This document shows positions 10,150 to 21,100 of a stretch of 33,944 bases of DNA, piece by piece. The DNA is from Chromera velia (lineage: Eukaryota; Sar; Chromeraceae). The first letter of the stretch is position 1. Each line of letters opens with the position of its first letter. Below the pieces are notes generated by a model. It did not search any database. It was given only the letters and a program-made list of their open reading frames with translations, and was not told where the DNA came from. Location: the NCBI GenBank assembly GCA_018398765.1, contig JAHBMJ010001193.1, positions 1-33,944 of the forward strand, in the 5' to 3' direction. The position numbers and the translations under genes were made by a program.

Positions 10150-11875
10150 AGCAAACCTGCGCCGTCCCTGCATTGCACCAGCCAATGTCGCAGTGTGTTC
10201 CAAGGAAGTCAAGACAGCTCGCTCAGAGCTCAGAGCTCACTCTCTTGCGAACCAGCAGTCAGAGACGAGACGACTTGGGTTTCCTTCCCTCTCAGACTCC
10301 CCTGTCTCCACCCATCTGTACAATTGAACAAAACAAGCAAACGACTAACTACAGGTCGGGCCCAAAGCCTGCAGACAGACGCAGAGAGCCCTTCAGACAA
10401 GTCGAATATGCAAGCGGACCACACTTACCCCGGCATTCCATTCAGGCAATCAGTCCTTCATCGCTTTTCCCCTTTCCTGCTCTTTCAGTCAGACCGGATT
10501 CTCCTAGTGAGGACGCAAGACAGACAGAGCAAATTGAGGGAGGATGGCGAGGGAAAGCTGCAAGTTGTAAAAAAAAAATCAGACAGGACATCGCTCAAGT
10601 TGCGTTGAGCTTCGACAACAACAAACTGTTTTTTTTTTGTTTCTTCCCGTCTTCTTTCTCTGACTTGACGTCACCCCCTCGTTGAAAATCAGTTCCCCCG
10701 TACCTCATTTCACCCGCCCCCTTCTCCAATTTAAAAAAAGGAAGGAAAAAAGGTTGCTCTTTCTTTTCCTCCCCGACGCTTGGAAGGCTTGGATGCCTGC
10801 CACATCTTGCAGCTCTGCATCCACCGTGCGGCAAGCAGTCAACTATCTTTCTTCTTCTGAATATCGGTGAAGCAACAAGAAGGACGCAGACGAACGAACA
10901 AAATCTTCTTTCAAGGTCTGAATGCCTACCAGCCCCTCACTGACTTGAGTAGTCGTCTTTTCATTGCAGTTGAAACAAAGAGCGATAGAGGGGGGGAGAA
11001 GGCTGAGCGTCATGAAGATCGGCAGGAGAAAAGAAAAGAGGGGACAGAGACGGGGAAACAGACAAGCACGCAGAGAGAGAAGAAAGGGGAAGAGAAACGA
11101 CCCTGTCATGTGTGAGAAAACTTCAGTGATTACAGAATTGACTTTCACTCTTCTTCATCTATTCATTTGCGTACTCAGGCATGCGTTTGTCCCTGCCGTC
11201 TTCCCTCCCTTCGTTCTGCACAATGATCCTCTGATCAGTTGCACCGCTTTCATTCTCCTTCTGGAGAGTGTCCTGTATGACCATACAAATACAAACACAC
11301 ATAAATATGAAAGGAAGAGGGATCACTCTGTCTCTCGATCACTCGTCGGGGTCAAAATGAGAGGAGAGGAGTAGGCAATTAGAAAGAGAACAAAAGGATG
11401 GAAAGAAGGAAGAAGCATCGCGGTCGCGGGTGCTTCTGAGTCGCCTTGCATTTCTTTCTCTCTTTTCTTTCTGTCACTTATTTTCCGCATTTTGCTTCTG
11501 TGGCCGTTGCTTCGGATCCATGAAGAAACATCTTCTCTGACTCCCTCTCTGCCAGCGCTACAGACGCTTTGTTCGTCCGTCGATGTTTCTTTTCTTGCTT
11601 CTCGTTCTTCATGCGAAGGGAACAGATAAATAGAACGCCGTCACTCACCTCCCCTTCTTCAAAAAACACCCTGTCACCCATTCATTCATTCATCCAGCCA
11701 TTCAACCGATCATTCAGGTTTGCATTCATCAAGGACTCATTCATTGGGAACAAACGACGCAGAGTCTCAAAAGGTGACGCTCCCTCTTTCTCTCTTTTCC
11801 TCCGACCGCTTCCGTCTTTCCTTTCCACTACACCCACCCACGCATAGATCAATCTCTTACTCTCGCTCTTTCCCT
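9260..11875. other. Intergenic region without a supported gene
   Basis: Between the AT-rich block and the 3' end of gene B I find only short, unsupported open frames, A/T-runs and microsatellites. The part next to 11875 is probably the 3' untranslated and terminator region of gene B; I see no convincing poly(A) signal. Confidence 0.55.
10062..10146. repeat. Compound (CT)n(CA)n(GA)n microsatellite
   Basis: About 29 nt of CT, 27 nt of CA and 30 nt of GA follow one another. The CT and GA arms are complementary, so the tract can fold into a long hairpin with a CA loop. Confidence 0.9.
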
Positions 11876-14328
11876 TCAGCCGTCGAGACGCCCCCCGTCG
11901 GTCACGCTGATTCTGTCTGAGGAGAGCGTGCAGGGGATCAGAGAGGGGGATCGGGAGGGGTCGAGGGAGACCGGGAAGGACTTCTGTGAGGGAGAGTTGG
12001 ACGAAGACGAAGACGAGGGAGACAGAGAACCCGTCCCTGTCCCTGCACCCCCATCCTGCCCCTCCCCTTCGGCCTCCTCGTCGTCGTTCTCAGAGCTTCC
12101 CTCTCTCTCATAGTCGGAGGGACTCGTCACACCGACCAGACCCACACGGATCGTGCCCTGTGCCAGCCCCATCCCCACCTTCTTCTTCCCCTTCTGTCTC
12201 TGCCGCCCCCTCTCTCCCAGAGTGTCCTTCTCTGTCAGACGCACCATGAAGCAGATACACCAGCTCTCCGTGACCCCAGACTGGAGCTGCACATGAATGT
12301 TTTGACAAAGGAGGGAGGAAGGGAAGAACACAGCTTGCAAGCAAGTGTTCAGGCAACATGAAGACGGGATGCGAGCAGAAAAAAAAAAAAGGCGACAGTA
12401 ATCATGGATACCAACCCGAAAGAAAATCTTTAGAGCACACTCCTCAACACAACGGCTCCCTCCTTTTTCTTGTCATCTGTCCTCCGCCCCATAACCTTTC
12501 TCTCACCCGTGTGCCCCCCCCCCCCTCACCTGTTTGTCTGCCTCTTCCTTGGTGAAGTTTCGGTGCTTCATGAATGCGGTATCGACCGTCCATTCCCATC
12601 TGTCCGCGTGGTGCATGAGGAAGGTCTCGGGAGCCAGGTGACGAGTGTCGAAGGCAGGGAACAAATTGTAGACCATCATCTTCGTTCTCCTCGGCTTGCT
12701 CTCCATCTGCCATGCAGTCTGGTCAGATTCCTTCATTCCGATCGGGTGCTTCTTCTGCAGCTTGCTCAGGTTGTTGCCACTGCTGCTGTTGTTGTTGCCT
12801 GACAGCGTCAGGTCGTTCGAAGCCCGAGACAGAAACAGATCGACACACTCCTGAAGCCTCTCTGTCTTCTGGTACAGCACAGCGCCCATGTGGAAGAGGA
12901 CGTCGGCCGTTCGGAGCTCCGAGACCAGAGGCTCGCACATGGGGTCGTTGAAGTCGAACTGCAGGCAGACAGATAGACAGACAGAGCGATCAACTGAATG
13001 ATCAAATGGGTACATGAATTGGACCTTCTACATGCACACACACAGGCAGGCACGTATACTACTGCATGCATGCACACACAGATTGTACTGTGGGTGTTCA
13101 TGCCAGGACAGGTGCGCACCTCCAATCCCACAGTCGACCCTCATGAAAGAGACGAAGAAGGCTTCGGGGGAGCAGATCGGAGAGCCCTTTGAATAGATAC
13201 AGAGAACGGGGGTCATTCATGCAGAGAGGAAACATCAAGTGACACACAGAGCGATCGAGGAGACGACGTGGGGGGCAGAAAAGAACGAACAAACACACAG
13301 GGAGGGAAACAAACACCGCAGCACCGACCGGAAACGTCTCGTCGAAGAGGCCGATGCTCTTTCCGAAGTGGAGAGCCGAGGGAGACACGTCACTCGCAAA
13401 CACTCGCAGCTTCCCTGCCCCTTCCCCATCCTTTTCACAGAAGTCCTTGGGCAACGCCTTCTTGTAGAACACCTCCCGCATGCCTTCCCACTCGACTCCA
13501 CATCTGAAAAGAAAATCACACACCCAACAGAGACGGGTGCAGGCAGGGATCACATTTGCGAAAAAGATGATCTTGAAAACCGCAGACTATTTTCGAAGAC
13601 CCATAGAGCAAACAAACCGTCTGGACGCTTTTCAAAGAGAACCACGGGGAAGGAAAGGAAAGGAACAGAACCCTTTCCCTACCCCCAGAAGTCTCTCCAA
13701 GAAAACCGAAGAATGAGGACGCAGGGCCAACATGAGAAAACGGGAGGATGCGACGACGAGAGAGCTGCAGCTGCCCAATAGAGAGATGGAGGACGGGAGG
13801 GGAAGCCTGAGAGGAAGGAAGGAAGGGAGGAAGGAACAACGGGCAGAAGGAAACACAACTGGTGGAGCGGCCGCAAACCTTGTGAGTCCGTTGGTTAGTG
13901 TTGCACAGGAGGGAATGCACTGCTTTTGCAACCAACCTGTATGAGAGTGTTGAGTTTCCGAATGAGCTTCCCAGTTCCACCACTCTCGTGGCTTCGTTGG
14001 CGTTCCCGCAGTCTTTCTCGGCCCCTCTGTCTTGGTCTCTTCCCTCTCCCTTCCTGTTGATCTTCGCCTCCCTCCTGTCGGAGACGAACTGGAGAAGTGC
14101 TGGTCTGATCAGCCTGCAGAACGAGTCAATACAGATACACAGTCGTGCAAAGAATTCTTGCGTTGGTACGATTACTCAGACGCAAACACAACACCCTACA
14201 CACCGAGTGATTGCCGAATTGCAGGGGCCGTATCCGTAGTCGGTGAAAAGATCAAAAAAGTTTTTCGGGTCGCCTTCATGGTACAGCTTCGACAAGTCGG
14301 TCTTGTTACAGTTGTGCGCGGTCGACAT
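11876..14328 (-). CDS. Gene B: uncharacterised 438-residue protein with acidic/Ser-rich tail (5 exons, complete)
   Basis: Phase-consistent exons (minus): 14204-14328, 13937-14113, 13329-13503, 12530-12958, 11876-12286; stop TGA at 11876-11878. The ATG at 14328 has an in-frame TGA two codons upstream, so it is the start unless an upstream exon is spliced on. Residues 1-302 are mixed and globular (for example FFDLFTDYGYGPCNSAITR, FHMGAVLYQKTERLQECVD, HADRWEWTVDTAFMKHRNF). An Asn/Ser-rich loop sits near 215, and the last 100 residues are Glu/Gly/Ser-rich and probably disordered. No signal peptide or membrane helix is seen, so a cytosolic or nuclear place is inferred. The donor of exon 3 could instead lie 12 nt downstream in the transcript (GTGTTT), also in phase. 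I do not recognise the family. It lies on the strand of gene A and diverges from gene C. Confidence 0.72.
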
Positions 14329-14688
14329 CTTTCAGATCTGTTCTTCGTGAGGCCAACTGAATGATCGCGAGCTGCCGCTTCTTCGTCTTCTGCGATGGCC
14401 AATGCGGTCCAGCTAGAGAGCAGGGAAACAACAGGACGAAATCTCAAGGGAAGAGGCACGTCTATCAGTGTTAGCAAGCGGGTCCGGGGACAAGTGATGC
14501 CCTGCCTTCGTGTGCTGACAATGTGTATACACCCTGGACAGATTTCACACTGCAACTGATACTCGAGATCAGGCTTTTCATGGCTTTTCTGTATATGCTT
14601 TCAATTCTGATCTGACAGAATAAATCAAGGTTCGATCGCCAAATTAAGCGCCAAAATCGGCGGGCTTTAATACTCCGCGCGGAGTCAG

Positions 14689-14705
14689 CGCGCGCAATGC
14701 GCGCG
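14689..14705. promoter_or_regulatory. GC palindrome upstream of gene C
   Basis: CGCGCGCAATGCGCGCG has 7-bp arms around AAT, is followed by ATGCATGC, and is the counterpart of the element at 8311-8327. A second palindrome (CTCCGCGCGGAG) lies 5 bp before it at 14673-14684. Confidence 0.5.
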
Positions 14706-14781
14706 AATGCATGCGCACTTAATTGTATTTATGCTGATGTATTTATGCAAACCGCGCGTGCACGCATGCATGCAGCAAATT

Positions 14782-14801
14782 ATGCATGCATGCATGCATG
14801 C
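14782..14801. repeat. (ATGC)5 tract
   Basis: Five ATGC units upstream of gene C form overlapping TGCATGCA sites. More single copies are at 14706-14714 and 14764-14773. Confidence 0.8.
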
Positions 14802-15098
14802 ACGGGCGTATATTGCATTCAAAGATCGATGTCGATTGTCTTGATCATGCAGTTATAAATTGTGAGGTTGAGTGATGTTGAGTGGGAAGACCGCCTGATG
14901 CAGACATGCTCTGTGCAAGCGAATCATCAGAAGAATTCTGTTCGAGCGAGATGACCGTCTTTTGTATCTCTGGGAGCAGACTTGTGAAAGTGCAACCGAC
15001 TGAAGAAGTTTCGTTTGTAGCGCCGCGGGGTGTTGCATGAACAAAAATTTTGTGTTTTCGATCAGTTGTGCAACAAAACTGCAGGCAACACCTTCCCA

Positions 15099-15177
15099 AT
15101 GAGATCTTCTTCGGGTCCATTGGGGTTGCTGCTGCTCCTATCCCTATTTTGTTCTGGACAAGTCCGCATGGCAAATG
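15099..15177 (+). other. Gene C exon 1: signal peptide
   Basis: The exon encodes MRSSSG followed by a six-residue Leu-rich core and SGQVRMAN, a secretory signal closely matching gene A exon 1. An upstream in-frame ATG (15030) would add 23 residues before the hydrophobic core. The matching upstream ATG of gene A is out of frame, so the ATG at 15099 is preferred. The donor is GTAAGC (phase 1). Confidence 0.85.
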
Positions 15178-18100
15178 GTAAGCTCAGCGAGGTTCTGTTT
15201 CAACCATTAGCCATGAATACTGAACGTGATTGAATGCTGCGGCTCATTGGGTGTTGTTGGCACGGAGGCGAAGAGCCTTTGGTCCTGCCCCCTCCAGTTG
15301 AATGCAAAAGAGGTTGCAAGGAAAAAGACATGTCTTCACAGTTCCTTTTGAAGCTCTAAATTTGCTCAAGAGCTGAGAACTTTTCGCAGCACTCTGTCTG
15401 TACGCTCACTACTATTAATACATACATCAATATAGCTGCCTGATACACATACGTAGATATATTAGCGCTGTACGTGTATGGCGTAAGCACGTTTACACAT
15501 TTTTTGTCAACTTTGTGTGCAGCTGATTCCCGAGAGTACATTTGCGAGACCGTGAACTTAGGATCGGGAGATGGGCCCATATCCAATGAGATTCCAAACG
15601 ACAGGTTTCCGGAACTCGGGAACGGCAACGGACTCAAAATCACAATCTGGGCCTTCACTGACCCAGCACTCGAACAGGGAGGGCCTGGGGTTCGAATGAA
15701 CTTGAATCGGTTAACTCCTCCACCAGTACTGGTGCTGCCCCACGATTTGTTCCAACGGATGAACTTGCAAGCCGAGTTCACAGGTACTCCACGACCATTG
15801 GCTCTCACGACCATCTCGTCAACTGATGGCAGCGTGGGGGAACAAGTCCAGATCAACAGCACAGGAAATAACCCAACCGACATCACTACAGCAAGACCTT
15901 ATTACGGCTGGTTCGAGGGACCTTGGTGGCAATTGATGCGCAAAGGCCTAGGCGGAGCCCCGGACTTCAATCTTATCTACGAGCAATTCGTATTCTGCGA
16001 CTCCCGGCCGACTGCCTGTCACGGACTAGATTGCGGCATCAACGGCACCTGTGTCCTTGGAGCAGACCCATACGACGACAGTCAGGTTGACTGCGACTGC
16101 AGAACTCATCACGAATTCAACGGAACTACTTGCACAGGTGAGAGGAGAGCAGGCAAGGAGAGAGGTCTTTGTTGCGTGTCTTCGACATTTAAGAAAGACT
16201 ACAACGTGACAGTGTCGGAGATGGCAGAACACAGAATGGTTTGAGAAACCCGGGGAAAGAAAGTCTGAGCAAGGCAGAAAAGGTAGTAGAGGGTTTGAGG
16301 ATGAGAGCAGCCTCCTCCCCCTTCCCTTGACAAGAGGTCATATTGTTCGGTCCATTTTGACGAACGGAGTATCAGCCGTTCCATCTTGCTTGCCTCCCGA
16401 AGTGTCCAGTAAGTGTGTACGAGTTTTGCCATCCTCTACCTCGATCTCTAGTCTCCCTGTCCTGTTCCGTAATTCTTTTCTCTCGTGAATAAAATCTTTG
16501 CAGAGATCGATGACTGCTCAACTGGGCACAATTGTCACGCAAACGCGACGTGTGTCAACAAGTGGGGGGTTTACGGGGAGTACGAGTGCAAGTGTCCGGA
16601 GACTCAGCACGTGGGGGGATACACCTATCTCCCATGTCAAAACCCTCCATGCACTTACCCTGTCGACTCCGCCGTCTCGGCCCCCGGCTTCCCTCTTCTT
16701 GCGAACACGATGTGGACAATGAAAGTCGAGAAGCAACCCAGCGCCTACCCTGATGGGGTCTGTGACGAATTCCGGCTCTTGCCTTTGTCAGTCCGACTGC
16801 CGCCTCTCTCTGAACCTTCTTATTGAAAGAGGGAGAACATTTTTGTCTAAAAGAGAGGTCATACGAACATGCATCACGATTTTGATCCGTATTTCTATTT
16901 CTTCAACATCCCTTCCTTTCTGTCTCATGTGCCTCTTCCTCTTTCTCTACGTCCTCCTCGAGATCCGATCCTTACAACTCAGCCGGTGTTTTTTCTGTAT
17001 TTGGTACATCGGAGAGACTGCCATCAAGTCTGTCTCTCTGTCTATACATGGACGTGTGTTTTTGGGTTGTGTGTGGGTGTATGTCTGTGTGGGTGTGTGT
17101 GGTTGGGGGGGTAGGGGCGTGGGATGGGTGGGTGATTGTGAGCACAAGCATTTGACCTTGTAGCTCTTTTCGGTTTTTCGTGTCTCTTCCCTTTTGCCCG
17201 GTGTTTTTTCTCAAAGTTCACATCACCCTTCTTGTCTGGGAAGACCCTTGCTCTTTCTTTGTCTCTGCGACACATGCAGTCTTTTTCATTCAATCGTCTG
17301 ATCGAATGCTTTCGTTTTCTGTGCATGGACACCCCCGTGAACACTTAAATGCATGCAGAGACTATTGCCACGATCTAACAGTGCCATCGGTAGCCTCCTT
17401 CCATAACGTCTCCTATGCCTCAGACAACTCCAGCACACTCACCTGGACTCCCTTCAAGTGAGCTAGTTGCATGGCAGAAAGGGAAGGAGGTCGTATTTCA
17501 GGTATCGATGAACACTTGTAAAGCTCAAAAATGCCTGCATGTCAGGTGGTCACACTCGTCACTCACTTCTTTGCTTCATCAGAGAAGGCAGGCAGAACGT
17601 ACGGAGCCCCTCACATTGTTGTTCCGGGAAGAGAAAAACACAAGGCGCCGTGGCGATGCCTTGTCTTCTCAGCGGGTTATTGTATTTACCTTTGGACCAT
17701 GCAAAAGTGAAAGAATGAGGTAGAAAGGATATCTGTGTTCACAAGTTTTTCAGCTCCTTCTTTTGTTCTGTTGAAGATTCACATGTTCTTTCAGCACTTG
17801 GGGGAAGCATGTCAGATGCGTCCCCGCATAATTCATCTTATACAGCCGATGGATCGACATATTCGACTCAGTGTGAAGTCCTCTTAACTTTCTTGAAATG
17901 TACGTCGCTTTGAAGGATTGGGAGCGGAGAACGTCACGTCTTCTGCAATGGCCCCTTCGAAATTGGGAACTTCTTTCCGGGAGGTCTGTCTCTTGTTTTC
18001 TTTCCTTCCCCCTCTGCTCTGCTCTGCCTGAGAATGCATGTGTGTCTCTGTGTACGTCAGTCTGTCTGCCTGCGTGTCTACGTGTCTCCTCGTCTTCCAC

Positions 18101-21100
18101 CCTCCTTCCACTCCTGCGTCGCTCCTACAGATGCCCCCGCCTGCCTGGTTGTTCGTCTGTCCATCCATCTATCAGACTTTTTTCTCAATGCTGCACCATT
18201 ACACTTTTCACAAACTCACGTTCTTGCCTCCTCCCTGTGCATGTGCAGCAACCCAGCATCTGGAGGAAGCTCTCACGTTCGGGATCGTCACGTACACCAT
18301 CTCAAGCACCATCACGTACACAGCTTGGACAAGAATACACACTCACAGCCTGACGAACGACGACCTCGCGGGTTCCCGAGTTGTTCTCGTGGACGGGGAG
18401 AAGTTCTCTGACTGCAGCAATCTGGACGTCCGTCCGTCAGTTGCATCGAGGAAGAAGAAGAAGAAGAAGAAGAAGAAGAAGAAGAAGAAGAAACAGAAGA
18501 AAAAGAAGAAAAAGAAGAAGAAGAAAAAGAAGAAAAAAAAGAAGAAGAAGAAGAAGAAGAAGAAGAAGAAGAAGAAGAAAAAAAAAAGAAGAAAAAGAAG
18601 AAAAAGAAGAAAAAGCAAAAAAAGAAGAAAAAGAAGAAAAAGAAGAAAAAGAAGAAGAAGAAGAAGAAGACGAAGAAGAAAAAGAAGAAAAAGAAGAAAA
18701 AGAAGAAAAAGAAGAAGAAGAAGAAGAAAAAGAAGAAGAAGAAGAAGAAGAAGAAGAAAAAGAAAAGAAGAAAAAGAAGAGAAGAAGAAGAAGAAGAAGA
18801 AGAAAAAGAAGAAGAAGAAAAAGAAAAAAAAGAAGAAAAAGAAGACGAAGAAGAAGAAGAAGAAGAAGACGAAGAAGACGAAGAAGAAAAAGAAGAAAAA
18901 GAAGAAAAAGAAGAAGAAGAAGAAGAAGAAGAAAAAGAAGACGAAGAAGAAAAAGAAGAAAAAGAAGAAAAAGAAGAAAAAGAAGAAAAAGAAGAAGAAG
19001 AAGAAGAAGAAGAAAAAGAAGAAGAAGAAGAAAAAGAAGAAGAAGAAGAAGAAGAAGAAGAAAAAGAAAAGAAGAAAAAGAAGAGAAGAAGAAGAAGAAG
19101 AAGAAGAAGAAGAAAAAGAAGAAGAAGAAAAAGAAAAAAAAGAAGAAAAAGAAGAAAAAGAAGAAGAAGAAGAAGAAGAAGAAGAAGACGAAGAAGACGA
19201 AGAAGAAAAAGAAGAAAAGAAGAAGAAGAAAAAGAAGAAGAAGAAGAAGAAGAAGAAGAAGAAGAAAAAGAAAAGAAGAAAAAGAAGAGAAGAAGAAGAA
19301 GAAGAAGAAGAAGAAGAAGACGAAGAAGAAAAAGAAGAAAAAGAAGAAAAAGAAGAAAAAGAAGAAGAAGAAGAAGAAGAAGAAAAAGAAGAAGAAGAAG
19401 AAGAAGAAGAAAAAGAAAAGAAGAAAAAGAAGAGAAGAAGAAGAAGAAGAAGAAGAAGAAGAAAAAGAAGAAAAAGAAGAAAAAGAAGAAAAGAAGAAGA
19501 AGAAGAAGAAGAAGAAGAAAGACACAAGACAGTGTCAGATAGATATCTGGTGATGACAGGCAATGCCGTGAGTGCAAAGAGAGCCATAAAGCGAACCACA
19601 GAGGTTGAAGTGCATAACAGATCTAAACAGCAACAGCACACGGCAAACAAATCGTTCCCATTCAGACGGCAATACAGATGAATTTTTCATATTTGCACTC
19701 ATCGGCGTCTGACAACGGAATAAGTGAACGAAAACGTTGGTGGTCGTCCCTAGTAACTCGACCGGCTATAATGCAATGAGGGAAAGCGGGAGGGAGTATC
19801 GTAGGTTTTACTCGATGTTTCCTTCTGACATGTCCGCACTGTCTATCCTAATGTGATTGTTCCGACTCCCTCCTTTGCAGGGTACTGTAAATGTGGCGGA
19901 AGGTGCTGCCGGGACAGCTAAATTCCTCACAGGACAGTGGGTGCACGATTTGACAGAGAACGAGAAGCAATTCGACACGCCGAAAGGCGTCTGGAGGGTC
20001 CGTCTCTTTTTGTTTTGTTGCGTGTTGTCCTCTCTTGAATGAGGGAATCACAAAGTGTATTGTGCCTTTTTCCTGCCGTCTTGCGCGCTGATTTGTGTGC
20101 TTTTCTGAAGAGCTTTACTGAAGATAGGGAAAAAGAAAGGAAGACGGAGTCTGTCTGTCTGCTTATGTGTCTTTCTGGCTGTCCGTCTGTCAAAGTATTT
20201 GCCCGCCTGCCTATTTGATTGAGTGTCTGACAGTCGATTTCTAAATTGCTTACAAATTGCAGATCTGCATGTGTTACTCGAAACAAATTCTGGCGGTTCG
20301 AGCAATCCGGGGAGAGGCAGCGACTTCCTGCACGAACCCTGCAGAGTTCTCAGAGCAGATCAGAGTCATCGAGTCCCAAGGAGACGAGGGACCGTTCCCT
20401 CCCAGATACAGAACCGATGGAGAGCCGACGAACTACGTTCAATTCGCCGCAGAGTGGAGGTATGACAATCACTATTACAACGCCCTCGTTCATCAACCAT
20501 TTGACTTCTGCTTCTGGGGAAAAGCCTTGACACTCACAGGACCTCTGCGGGTGGGTGGGTCGCATGAATGGAATTTGTTTTTTCATGTTCAATTTGCAAT
20601 TGAAAGACGACTGAAAGTGATCCGGTTTTTGAGAAGGAGAGCGAAATAAAAAAGTTGACAGATGGACCTGTCAAGCCATTTGAGACGCCAGCATTTACAC
20701 TTGTCTGTGTGTGTCTCTATCTGTCTATCTCTCCATCTTAATATCTTTCTGTCTGTCTTTCTACCAATGTTTCTTTCTTTCTTTCTTTCTGTCTGTCTGT
20801 CTTTCTTTCTGTGTTTGTCTTTTTGAGTAGAAATCTGTTTGTCTCTCTGTGGGGATGCATATTTGAGGGTCGGTCGGCCTAGTAAGAAAGTTGACGTGAT
20901 AATGTCCATCCCTTCGTTGGATCCTCTGCAGGTGACACCCGTGCCATGGCGGAAGGCCGACACAAGAGACTTCAACTGGATGAAGTTCGGAAGGTGAGGG
21001 GTGAGGCGGGAAGGATGCATGAAGAGGGTGATTGATTTGCTTTGCTTTGTTGTTTGTTCGGCCTTGGTTGACAGACCCATCGTTTGATCGATCGATCGGT

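Larger units (their letters stand above)
14329..15098. promoter_or_regulatory. Divergent promoter region between genes B and C
   Basis: These 770 bp separate the start of gene B (minus) from that of gene C (plus). They contain CTCCGCGCGGAG (14673-14684, perfect palindrome), a 7+3+7 GC palindrome (14689-14705), several ATGCATGC motifs and an (ATGC)5 tract (14782-14801). The right third (about 14880-15098) is the homologue of the gene A leader. TGCATGC is a known ApiAP2-type binding motif in apicomplexans; its use here is inferred. Confidence 0.6.

Noticed and set aside
9990-10685. Ser/Leu/His/Thr/Arg-rich open frames in several phases
   Set aside because: Produced by the CT/CA/GA microsatellite at 10062-10146.
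14653-14705. GC palindromes as a transcription terminator
   Set aside because: No T-run follows, the genome is eukaryotic, and the element lies before start codons of divergent genes.
15030-15098. Upstream in-frame ATG of gene C as start
   Set aside because: It would put 23 polar residues before the signal core, and the equivalent ATG of gene A (8040) is out of frame.
18038-19681. Very long Lys/Arg/Glu-rich (plus) and Phe/Ser/Leu-rich (minus) open frames
   Set aside because: They are translations of the GAA/AAG tract. The donor at 18428 and acceptor at 19880 place it in an intron that keeps phase.
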